The notes beneath the pieces were generated by a model. It ran no database searches. It saw nothing but the letters and a program-made list of their open reading frames with translations, and was not told the origin of the DNA. From Chitinophaga tropicalis (lineage in GTDB: Bacteria > Bacteroidota > Bacteroidia > Chitinophagales > Chitinophagaceae): a stretch of DNA of 64,000 nucleotides. This document shows, piece after piece, positions 55,855-63,053 of this stretch; position 1 is the first letter of the stretch; each line of letters begins with the position of its first letter. Both the position numbers and the translations under genes were made by a program. The stretch is taken from the NCBI RefSeq assembly GCF_009758205.1, contig NZ_WRXN01000019.1, positions 1 to 64,000 on the forward strand. Direction: 5' to 3'.

Positions 55855-57063
55855 TTAGCTGCCAACAGCACTGACATCCTTCTTTTTGCGAGCCTCTGAA
55901 CCGGATTTTAAAGGCTTCATAAATGGTACTTCAACAAGGAAATAACATAAATAGGCAATAACAATACAAACAACCATGCCGGCAAAGACATACCAGGAAT
56001 GCCTTGGCAGATAATTGTTATTGATCTTTAAGATTATTCCTGATAAGAAGACCAAGATAGGAAAATGTATGATATACAAAGTATAGGAGAAATCTCCCAG
56101 GGGCTTTAAGCGTTCAAGCAACCGCAGGCTGTATTCTTTGTTATTGTACCAAAGGAAGAAGGAAAGCAGAGCGGAGAAAAAGAATGCAGTTCTGAGATCG
56201 GCTATGTCTAACCTGCTTTTAAATAAAAAGAGGCCCACAAAACCAACTAAAAATGCCCCTGTTAAATATAAAAGGGGAATTTTAAGCCTGCCTGCCACAA
56301 CTTCTGCGATCAATACTCCAAACCACCAGCAAAGCATTGATGAGAAAATAGTTTGTAATATAGCTACAGGCCAGATGCCGGGGAAAAAGCTTACTACAAA
56401 TAGTAGTACTACCAATCCAGTTGATAAATAAATATTCTTCCGGGACATGAACAGGAATGGTATATACAGAATATAGAACCACCATTCGAATTTTAATGAC
56501 CAGGTAGGACCATTGGTACCAAATCTTGGTACATACTCCGGAAACAGAAACAATATATTGCCAAATAAAGTAGAGATTGAATGGCTTGTATTACCAATCT
56601 GTTTATTTATAGAAGAATAAGGGGTATCTCCTGAATAAATAGAGAAACCATATTTACTTCCAATGAAGTCAAGCAATGCAGTTAAGAAAATGGCAAATAG
56701 AAATGGAGGATAGATCCTTTTTATGCGCTTGTAGAGATATTCTTTTATGCTGATCTTCACTTCCGGATCTGCAGTTAATTTCTTAGCATATCCTAAATGA
56801 ATTACAAAACCGGATAAAACGAAGAAGAATAAAACGAATTCATGCCCCCACTTGAAAAGTGAGAGGAAGTACATGCATAATTTATCTACAGAGGAGTACA
56901 AATGACCATTCTTCAGGTAGCCTTCATTAAATCCTTCCCATAGAAGCCACCTGGCATGTCCAGCCATGACATAAAAAGCAGCAATACCTCTAAGTCCATC
57001 CAAAAAATGGATTTTTCTCTGCATAGGAAATGATTTACGTGTCTCTAACCGATTATCAGGCAT
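55855..57063 (-). CDS. Acyltransferase family 3 membrane protein
   Basis: A 402-residue multi-spanning acyltransferase. IHFLDGLRGIAAFYVMAGHA and FVLFFFVLSGFVIHLGYA carry the DGLRG and active-His motifs. An internal ATG at 57024 (MQRKIHFLDG) is an equally possible start. It lies 71 bases past the small three-helix protein gene, same strand. Whether it modifies a surface glycan or belongs to the SdpABC-like unit is unknown. Confidence 0.88.
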   Translation of the reverse strand: MPDNRLETRKSFPMQRKIHFLDGLRGIAAFYVMAGHARWLLWEGFNEGYLKNGHLYSSVDKLCMYFLSLFKWGHEFVLFFFVLSGFVIHLGYAKKLTADPEVKISIKEYLYKRIKRIYPPFLFAIFLTALLDFIGSKYGFSIYSGDTPYSSINKQIGNTSHSISTLFGNILFLFPEYVPRFGTNGPTWSLKFEWWFYILYIPFLFMSRKNIYLSTGLVVLLFVVSFFPGIWPVAILQTIFSSMLCWWFGVLIAEVVAGRLKIPLLYLTGAFLVGFVGLFLFKSRLDIADLRTAFFFSALLSFFLWYNNKEYSLRLLERLKPLGDFSYTLYIIHFPILVFLSGIILKINNNYLPRHSWYVFAGMVVCIVIAYLCYFLVEVPFMKPLKSGSEARKKKDVSAVGS

Positions 57064-57134
57064 TCAAATATAGGGCAATTCCTGCCAAATATCATAATGC
57101 CCTGTCCAACTACTACTTATAGTAGTAAATACAT

Positions 57135-57446
57135 TCATCGAACAAATATATCCAGCAAGCCAATAAAAACAATCAATATAAGCCGTAAATAATAGTACCT
57201 TATTTTCCAGGCTTGTATTATCTCGTCTTTCCGTGATCCGGGATGCTCAATTTCATAAAGAGATCTCTTAACAAGGAGCTCAGGGTTGCTAATAAAAAGC
57301 TGGAAAAGAAAATAAATACAAACAGCTAAAAAAGGAGCAATCCAGCTATCAATATCCCATACCTGTGTTACCCATTTCCAGATAGCATGGGCAACCAGGA
57401 GCAGTATAACTATGATCGTGACAAGGTTCAGCCTCTTACTTTTCAT
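57135..57446 (-). CDS. Small three-helix membrane protein, possible immunity protein
   Basis: A 103-residue protein with helices at about 6-26 (LNLVTIIVILLLVAHAIWKW), 36-52 (IAPFLAVCIYFLFQLFI) and 84-102 (YYLRLILIVFIGLLDIFV). No family recognised. Its start overlaps the SdpB-like stop by 11 bases, so it is translationally coupled to that gene. In Bacillus subtilis the SDP toxin is countered by the membrane protein SdpI; position and topology suggest an unrelated immunity protein here, an inference. Confidence 0.65.
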   Translation of the reverse strand: MKSKRLNLVTIIVILLLVAHAIWKWVTQVWDIDSWIAPFLAVCIYFLFQLFISNPELLVKRSLYEIEHPGSRKDEIIQAWKIRYYYLRLILIVFIGLLDIFVR

Positions 57447-58374
57447 AAATCCTGTTATTGTATTCTACCAGGAAATACAGACATAGCGCCCCGGTCATTG
57501 CGAAAAAGAAACTGAATAAGCCATGCACAACTACAATAAGAAAATGAAATCCTACAGCTATTATAAATAAACGTTTATAATGTTTCTTCTCCATGAAAAT
57601 GGCAGCAGCTAAAATAAGCTCCCAAACAATTACTCCCCATGATAAAAGAAATACAAAATAACTGTTTGTCAGAAAAGGATTCAATAGCGGCTTTAACCAG
57701 CTGCTCATGCCAAAAACCGGGTGGTTAAACCAATAATACGGCGCCGTTCCATCAAGCCATTGATTCACGCCTATCTTTCCGATGGCAGCGTGGAAATAAA
57801 TTACACAGACCTGTAGTTTTATTACATAGAACAAGGTATTGGAAATTATTCCTCTTACCTTTTCTCCAAAGCTGTTCCCGTTTGTGCTGAGTCTTTGCCA
57901 ATGCCATTTTCTGCTATCCATTAACAGGATTGGCAATAACAACATCGTTATGTTTGAAGTGATCTGGTCGCCACCTTCAATATCCAGTGCTGAATTAAGG
58001 AAGCAGGTCGAGATATACCAATGTGGGATACAGGTGAACCGGGGGCGCCAGCCTGATGCAATGATGATTAAAATAAGGAAGACGATCCATTTTGTAAGCG
58101 TAATGAAATTAACAGGAACTAAATTGAAGAAATTCAGCGCATTGATGGGAACGATCTCACTGCTCCAGCCTGGATGTAACCCGCTTTTAAACAGCACTTT
58201 TTCGTCAGTAAAAAGTAGTGTTAACGCTGTTCCTGCAGCAAGGAGCGTTCTTGCCAGCCCTAAGGCATTATTATATATTGAATAGCTGGCGTAATACTCT
58301 ATATAGCTATCCAGCCTTATGAGGGAGTTTCTTAAATTCAATTTTGCAGATTTTTGATTTTCTATTCTTTTCAT
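57436..58374 (-). CDS. SdpB-like (HTTM fold) membrane protein of a peptide-toxin system
   Basis: A 312-residue protein with about eight membrane helices. LGLARTLLAAGTALTLLFTDEKVLF, FLNSALDIEGGDQITSNITMLLLPILLMD and VCVIYFHAAIGKIGVNQWLDGTAPYYWF match the SdpB/HTTM pattern. In Bacillus, SdpB works with SdpA to mature the SdpC precursor into the SDP toxin. The frame overlaps sdpA-like by 68 bases; no later ATG precedes the conserved region, so the overlap may be real or a TTG start may be used. Confidence 0.78.
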   Translation of the reverse strand: MKRIENQKSAKLNLRNSLIRLDSYIEYYASYSIYNNALGLARTLLAAGTALTLLFTDEKVLFKSGLHPGWSSEIVPINALNFFNLVPVNFITLTKWIVFLILIIIASGWRPRFTCIPHWYISTCFLNSALDIEGGDQITSNITMLLLPILLMDSRKWHWQRLSTNGNSFGEKVRGIISNTLFYVIKLQVCVIYFHAAIGKIGVNQWLDGTAPYYWFNHPVFGMSSWLKPLLNPFLTNSYFVFLLSWGVIVWELILAAAIFMEKKHYKRLFIIAVGFHFLIVVVHGLFSFFFAMTGALCLYFLVEYNNRIYEK

Positions 58375-58861
58375 TGAAGCTTTTAGCCCATGCCCAGGGG
58401 ATAGGTCTTATCTTCTGCAGGATGTAGGTACCTTCAAAATAAGGACGTTGCGACCTGATAGGGATGGCAATGGGTTTCATATCCCTGATCAAAAGTGTGT
58501 TCGCCGTTAAATCTCCCTTTATGTCGAGCCATGAGCTGTCACGGATGTGGTGTATACCTGATCCAAGCTCCTGGGATTGTAACCGGCTAACTCTGTTCAG
58601 GCCGAATGCATTTCCAGGCGAAGAGGTAGGACTGATCACATTTATAAAATTTCCGGTTTGTTCATCTGCCTGGAAAAGAAGATAATCTTCTTCCTGCGGG
58701 TCTTTTGTAAAAAATGCCCAGCCTTCAGGAAAAATGCTGACAGTTTGAATTTTGCTGAGCTTTGACATGGTTATGGTGGCTCCGGGTAAGGAGCCTACCA
58801 TAACATAGCCAATTAACAGGAATACAGAAAATATGGTAACGAGGAAAACGAGTCTTAACAT
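58307..58861 (-). CDS. SdpA-like protein of a peptide-toxin system
   Basis: A 184-residue protein with one N-terminal membrane anchor (about 2-22) and a periplasmic domain. SIFPEGWAFFTKDPQEEDYLLF (43-64) is the hallmark of the SdpA family, whose members are needed to produce active SDP toxin. It starts 12 bases after the SdpC-like stop and overlaps the SdpB-like gene, the expected order toxin-SdpA-SdpB being permuted from Bacillus sdpABC. Confidence 0.78.
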   Translation of the reverse strand: MLRLVFLVTIFSVFLLIGYVMVGSLPGATITMSKLSKIQTVSIFPEGWAFFTKDPQEEDYLLFQADEQTGNFINVISPTSSPGNAFGLNRVSRLQSQELGSGIHHIRDSSWLDIKGDLTANTLLIRDMKPIAIPIRSQRPYFEGTYILQKIRPIPWAWAKSFNEKNRKSKICKIEFKKLPHKAG

Positions 58862-58873
58862 ACAAGCGGTTTA

Positions 58874-59734
58874 TCAAAAAGTTATCACAATTCTGTCTAT
58901 ATACTTCTCATAATCCAGTTCTGTGAAGGCTTTTGTTGGTCCGCCGTTCCATTTCCATTTGTAAGTAAATACCCATGCAGCAGCGGCAACAGCAACGGCG
59001 GCAGCAAGTGCAATGTTTACATATCCTGCTATGTTGATAGCAACGGCAACGTTACATCCTACAAATGACAGGAATGCCACACATCCGCCAAAGAGGTTGC
59101 TGTCAGGGTCTGTTCCGGCTGATTCAGCCAGTGCGCGCAATTGTGTTTCATCAAGGTTCAGCGTGCTCATTATGCGGGTTTCAAAATCTTCTTTTGAGAT
59201 CTCCTCAAACTGGAGCTTTGTCACCAGGTCTTCTATTTCTTCCTGTTTATTTTTAAACAGCTCAAGCACCTGTTCTCTTGCAGATGTAGCGGTACCTGTT
59301 TCGAACCTGAAATATTTGGAAACTGCAGCAAATATGATATCCTGCGCCCTGGTCAATTCTTCCCTGATCCGTTCATGATCGTCGGATCTGATAGTTTCTG
59401 CAAAGGAATCGATATACCCCGGGTATTGTTCTTCTATCTGATGAATAAAGTTATTCTGCATACGGGTCAGGTTCTCCTGGTTTTCTGCAGTGGGATTGAG
59501 GATCCGGATCAATTGGACCTGTTCCTGTATTTCAGGGAGTTCTGCGGCAGCGGCGCCACTCATAAACATTATGCCCCGGAACAGATCTGTAGAAGAATAA
59601 GAAGCTATACGGGCTGACTTCGATGCAATTAATTTATCATTTGCATCTTTGGCTGCTTTTATTGCTGCTCTGTCTTTTGAGCAACTGAAGAATAAAAAAC
59701 AAAAGCAAAGGATGATGCCTAAATGGCTTTTCAT
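58874..59734 (-). CDS. SdpC-like toxin precursor
   Basis: A 286-residue exported precursor. The start at MKSHLGIILC opens a signal ending FFSC (Cys 18), possibly lipidated though the lipobox is atypical. YSSTDLFRGIMFMSGAAAAELPEI (46-69) is the conserved SdpC-family stretch. Near the C-terminus FGGCVAFLSFVGC (C218 and C227) is followed by an Ala/Val-rich hydrophobic segment to about 257; about 41 residues, close to the 42-residue disulfide-bearing SDP peptide. A tail of about 27 residues follows. This predicts a membrane-active peptide released by processing. The family call is firm on the N-terminal motif, the peptide boundaries are inference. Confidence 0.75.
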   Translation of the reverse strand: MKSHLGIILCFCFLFFSCSKDRAAIKAAKDANDKLIASKSARIASYSSTDLFRGIMFMSGAAAAELPEIQEQVQLIRILNPTAENQENLTRMQNNFIHQIEEQYPGYIDSFAETIRSDDHERIREELTRAQDIIFAAVSKYFRFETGTATSAREQVLELFKNKQEEIEDLVTKLQFEEISKEDFETRIMSTLNLDETQLRALAESAGTDPDSNLFGGCVAFLSFVGCNVAVAINIAGYVNIALAAAVAVAAAAWVFTYKWKWNGGPTKAFTELDYEKYIDRIVITF

Positions 59735-60107
59735 CGCAAGTTCTCTAACTTTAAGCAAAATCATGGTTTTTATTTTGGGTTTAAGGTATTTACAAGGATT
59801 GCGGGTATATGGGTCTGTTAAGCATGCAGAGGGAAGATTTTGGCATATCTGGTTTGGGTTATAGATGGTTAACTTAATACAGCCGGCACATTTTCAGAAT
59901 AGGTTATTATATAACAATATACGGGATATATGTAAAAAAAACAAAAAACTGATAAAGATGGGATGGAACTGCTCAAAAAATCGCTTTTACCTTCGGTAAA
60001 AGCGATTTTTTGAGGGTGATTTTTTTGAGGGCGATGGTTTTGGCCTGCGGCCAGCCGGAGATGATTTTTTGAGGGGGATTTATCCGCAAGAGTGGGACGG
60101 ATAAAAA
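59735..60107. other. Intergenic region ahead of the SdpC-like gene
   Basis: It should hold the promoter of the SdpC-like operon; no TAnnTTTG box could be found. Its distal part is a full copy of the dispersed hairpin repeat, which may end the LysR transcript. Confidence 0.55.
59967..60077. repeat. Dispersed intergenic hairpin repeat, copy 4 (full)
   Basis: The stem arms 59972-59990 and 59996-60014 with loop CTTCG are identical to those at 44357-44399. A further TTTTTTTGAGGGCGAT, the core TGGCCTGCGGCCAGCCGGAG (60041-60060) and another GATTTTTTGAGGG follow. Confidence 0.88.
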
Positions 60108-60977
60108 TTAGTCACCCGTTTTATACATATCAATAAAAGCCTGTAATGCCCCGGATGGGGGTATATCATTTCTATAGATAAGCACAGTTGTCATAGTAGC
60201 TAATTCTTTATTAAGCGGAAATGTTTTCAGCTTTCTTCTGGCGTAGAAAGCGTTAATGATTTCCTGTGGCAGAATACTAATTCCCAACCCGGTTTCTACA
60301 AAGTTGACAATACCTTCCAACGAATTGACTACGATCTCTTTATATTGTACGATTCCTTTAGCGCTTAACCATGATTCCAATCGTTCGCGAAATACACATC
60401 CCTGGTCAAATACTACTATGGTCAGTAATTTATTCTCTTTTGCCAATGCTGTCAGCGAACTGACCTTTGAAGAGGTAATGATGACCAGCTGTTCTTCTTT
60501 TATATAATCTGCCTGTAGTCCCGGAATATTGATAGGAGCAGATACAAAGGCAGCATCCAGCCTGTAGTTAAGTACTTCCTGAATCAGGGCTGTACGAAGA
60601 GATGAAGTGAACTCCAGGTCTACATTGGGATGCGCTTCCATAAACTCCTGCAGCATCTGTGGTACTTTTAAGGCCATTGTGGTTTCTATGCAGCCGATCT
60701 TTAGTACCCCGCTGACCTGATCTGCACCCTGCATTTCTGTCCTGGCCTTTTCCAGCAGGTAAGCGATCTGTTTTGAGTATCGCATGAGTATTTCGCCGGC
60801 GGGCGTTAACGCTACTTTTCTTGAATTACGCAGGAATAATTCTGTATTGAATTCCTGCTCCAGGCTGCGGATCCTTGCGGTGACATTAGACTGTACTGTA
60901 AACATGGTTTCTGCCGCTTTGGTAAAGTTGCCGCAGGCAGCTACTGCTTCAAATATTTTCAGGTCATTCGTGTTCAT
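60108..60977 (-). CDS. LysR family transcriptional regulator
   Basis: A 289-residue regulator: winged HTH (about 1-60, LKIFEAVAACGNFTKAAETMFTVQSNVTARIRSLEQEF) and a LysR substrate domain (about 88-289, GVLKIGCIETTMALKVPQML). It is divergent from the hydrolase gene at 61137, the classic LysR-target arrangement, and the shared region holds two dyads listed separately. Confidence 0.95.
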   Translation of the reverse strand: MNTNDLKIFEAVAACGNFTKAAETMFTVQSNVTARIRSLEQEFNTELFLRNSRKVALTPAGEILMRYSKQIAYLLEKARTEMQGADQVSGVLKIGCIETTMALKVPQMLQEFMEAHPNVDLEFTSSLRTALIQEVLNYRLDAAFVSAPINIPGLQADYIKEEQLVIITSSKVSSLTALAKENKLLTIVVFDQGCVFRERLESWLSAKGIVQYKEIVVNSLEGIVNFVETGLGISILPQEIINAFYARRKLKTFPLNKELATMTTVLIYRNDIPPSGALQAFIDMYKTGD

Positions 60978-61048
60978 ACATCACTAATTATGATTTCACC
61001 AATCAAAATTAATCATTTTTAGAGATCAAACAATCAGCCTACTTTTGG

Positions 61049-61069
61049 ATAGTTATCAGTTAGAACTAT
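61049..61069. promoter_or_regulatory. Dyad ATAGTT-N9-AACTAT, candidate LysR site
   Basis: A perfect six-base inverted repeat with the spacing of a T-N11-A LysR box, in the LysR-hydrolase divergent promoter region. Confidence 0.5.
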
Positions 61070-61079
61070 TTGATCAGGA

Positions 61080-61103
61080 CAGTTTGGTCCTGGGACCAAA
61101 CTG
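61080..61103. promoter_or_regulatory. Perfect 11-bp palindrome ahead of the hydrolase gene
   Basis: CAGTTTGGTCC and GGACCAAACTG flank TG. It ends 33 bases before the hydrolase ATG. It could be an operator or a leader hairpin. Confidence 0.6.
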
Positions 61104-61136
61104 AGACACTACTTATTTTTTGAAAAAAAATAAAAA

Positions 61137-61997
61137 ATGAAAACACTCGCTGTTCACTATCGTACGATACAGGTAAACGACCTTAAGCTGTTCTATCGCG
61201 AAGCTGGCCCTGTTGATGCACCGGTAATACTTTTACTGCATGGCTATCCCACATCATCGTTTATGTTCAGAAACCTTATTCCGTTACTGAGCAGGACTTA
61301 CAGGGTAATAGCTCCGGACCTGCCAGGATTCGGTTATTCTGATGCACCATCTTTCAAAGACTTTTCCTACACATTTGATAACCTGGCAAAATATATATCA
61401 GATTTTACATTGCAGTTGCAGCTGGATAAGTTTGCTATCTATGTGTTTGATTATGGCGCACCGGTAGGTTATCGCCTGGCTATGCAACACCCGGAAAAAA
61501 TCAGTGCTATTATCTCCCAAAACGGGAATACATATGCAGAAGGGTTGAGCGACTCGTGGAATCCTTTACGGCAATACTGGGAAGCGCCAACCGAAGAGAA
61601 CAGGGAAAGCCTGAGAGCATTTACAGAGCTGAAACTAACCAGGTGGCAATATGAAGAAGGCGTACCTGATCTTTCATTGATTGCGCCGGAAACCTACACA
61701 TTAGATCAGCACTTCCTGGACAGGCCGGGTAATGTCGACATTCAGTTAGACCTGATGAAGGATTATGCCAACAACGTAGCGCTCTACCCTACCATTCAGC
61801 ATTACTTCCGGACATATAAGCCCAAACTGCTGGCTGTATGGGGCAATAAAGATCCTTTCTTTCTGCCACCCGGAGCAATAGCTTATCAGCAGGACCTTGC
61901 TGATGCAACTGTGAAATTCTATGACACAGGGCACTTTGCGCTGGAGACACACTTTTCTGAAATAGCTGACGACATTCTTAATTTTCTCGCATCCTGA
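61137..61997 (+). CDS. Alpha/beta hydrolase with Asp nucleophile (haloalkane dehalogenase / epoxide hydrolase type)
   Basis: A 286-residue cytoplasmic enzyme. LLLHGYPTSSFMFRNLIPLL is the HG oxyanion motif; the elbow YVFDYGAPVGYRLA has Asp 105 instead of Ser, as in haloalkane dehalogenases and epoxide hydrolases; LLAVWGNKDPFF and TGHFALE supply the acid and His. The true substrate is unknown. Divergent from LysR, followed by a DUF1348 gene after 19 bases, so it heads a two-gene operon probably under LysR control. Confidence 0.9.
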   Translation: MKTLAVHYRTIQVNDLKLFYREAGPVDAPVILLLHGYPTSSFMFRNLIPLLSRTYRVIAPDLPGFGYSDAPSFKDFSYTFDNLAKYISDFTLQLQLDKFAIYVFDYGAPVGYRLAMQHPEKISAIISQNGNTYAEGLSDSWNPLRQYWEAPTEENRESLRAFTELKLTRWQYEEGVPDLSLIAPETYTLDQHFLDRPGNVDIQLDLMKDYANNVALYPTIQHYFRTYKPKLLAVWGNKDPFFLPPGAIAYQQDLADATVKFYDTGHFALETHFSEIADDILNFLAS

Positions 61998-62016
61998 TTT
62001 TAAACAGATCAATTTT

Positions 62017-62430
62017 ATGGAACAAAAACATCCACTACCTCCATTTACACTGGATACTGCAAGGCAGAAGGTACAATTAGCTGAAGACGCATGGAATTCC
62101 AGGAATCCTGAAATTGTATGCAAGGCCTATACAACAGATACTGAATGGAGAAACCGGGCAGAGTTTATTAATGGCCGTGAAGAAGTGAAAGCATTTCTTA
62201 CCAGGAAATGGGAGAAAGAACTGGACTATAAACTGAAAAAAGAACTCTGGAGTTTTACTGAAAACAGGATAGCTGTTCGCTTTGAATACGAATGGCATGA
62301 CAGCAATGGGCAATGGTACCGTAGTTATGGTAATGAGCTATGGGAGTTTGATGAACATGGTTTGATGCGTAAACGCTATGCCAGTATAAATGATGTGGCA
62401 ATTGAAATGTCTGACAGAAAGCTGTCTTAG
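62017..62430 (+). CDS. DUF1348 (NTF2-like) protein
   Basis: A 137-residue protein with PPFTLDTARQKVQLAEDAWNSRNPE, TEWRNRAEFINGREEVKAFLTRKWEKELDYKLKKELW and FEYEWHDSNGQWYRSYGNELWEF, the DUF1348 consensus. NTF2-like fold; function unknown. A terminator follows, ending the LysR-linked operon. Confidence 0.92.
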   Translation: MEQKHPLPPFTLDTARQKVQLAEDAWNSRNPEIVCKAYTTDTEWRNRAEFINGREEVKAFLTRKWEKELDYKLKKELWSFTENRIAVRFEYEWHDSNGQWYRSYGNELWEFDEHGLMRKRYASINDVAIEMSDRKLS

Positions 62431-62437
62431 CAATAAA

Positions 62438-62473
62438 AAAGCAGCTGGCGGGATGTTTCCTGCCAGCTGCTTT
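62438..62473. terminator. Terminator between DUF1348 and Ig-like lipoprotein genes
   Basis: A stem of AAAGCAGCTGGC (62438-62449) with GCCAGCTGCTTT (62462-62473), extendable inward, lies between convergent genes with A- and T-rich flanks. Confidence 0.88.
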
Positions 62474-62485
62474 ATGTAAGGGTAT

Positions 62486-62980
62486 TTACTGTTCTACAGA
62501 GAATATTGCTGTTAACTGTATTTTCTTCTCTCCTGCCTGTGCATCTTTCAATATGCGATACTGGCCAGGCTTATAATCATACGGCATGGGCTGCAGATTA
62601 ATGGAAAATTCCTGTGATTTTCCGGGAGCAAGCCCATGAGCCATTGCAGTAAATGAGACACTGTCAAAAAGAGTTACCTTTTCCCAGTTGCCGTTATTAC
62701 TATACTCTACCCTGTAAGGATCACCGAATGTTATTTCTTCGGCAGCATTATTAGTAATGGTGAGCTTAGCTTCACCTACTGTTCCTGCTTTAAAAGCAGC
62801 AGGAACAACTGTCATAGCAATGCTACCGGCAGGATCGGCTGTTCCTGTTGACACCGCAGTATCTTGCATTTTTGAAGGATTGCTGGTATCCTGGCTGTCG
62901 GAGGCAGATTTCCCACCGGGGTTGCCACAACTGCCAAGGATGAACGCAGGAATAATTAAGTAATACAATGAAATTCGCAT
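62486..62980 (-). CDS. Lipoprotein with a bacterial Ig-like domain
   Basis: A 164-residue lipoprotein: signal MRISLYYLIIPAFILGSC (Cys 18), a Ser/Asp-rich linker, then an Ig-like beta domain (about 55-164) with AKLTITNNAAEEITFGDPYRVEYS and GKSQEFSINLQPMPYDYKPGQYRI, like the Big_14 group. Probably a cell-envelope binding or scaffold protein. No partner visible. Confidence 0.75.
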   Translation of the reverse strand: MRISLYYLIIPAFILGSCGNPGGKSASDSQDTSNPSKMQDTAVSTGTADPAGSIAMTVVPAAFKAGTVGEAKLTITNNAAEEITFGDPYRVEYSNNGNWEKVTLFDSVSFTAMAHGLAPGKSQEFSINLQPMPYDYKPGQYRILKDAQAGEKKIQLTAIFSVEQ

Positions 62981-63053
62981 AAGCAGGTAAATTTGATGAC
63001 TATATTACGGAAAATTTCTGTTCAATAGCAATTCCTGCCTAAGCAGTTTAGTA

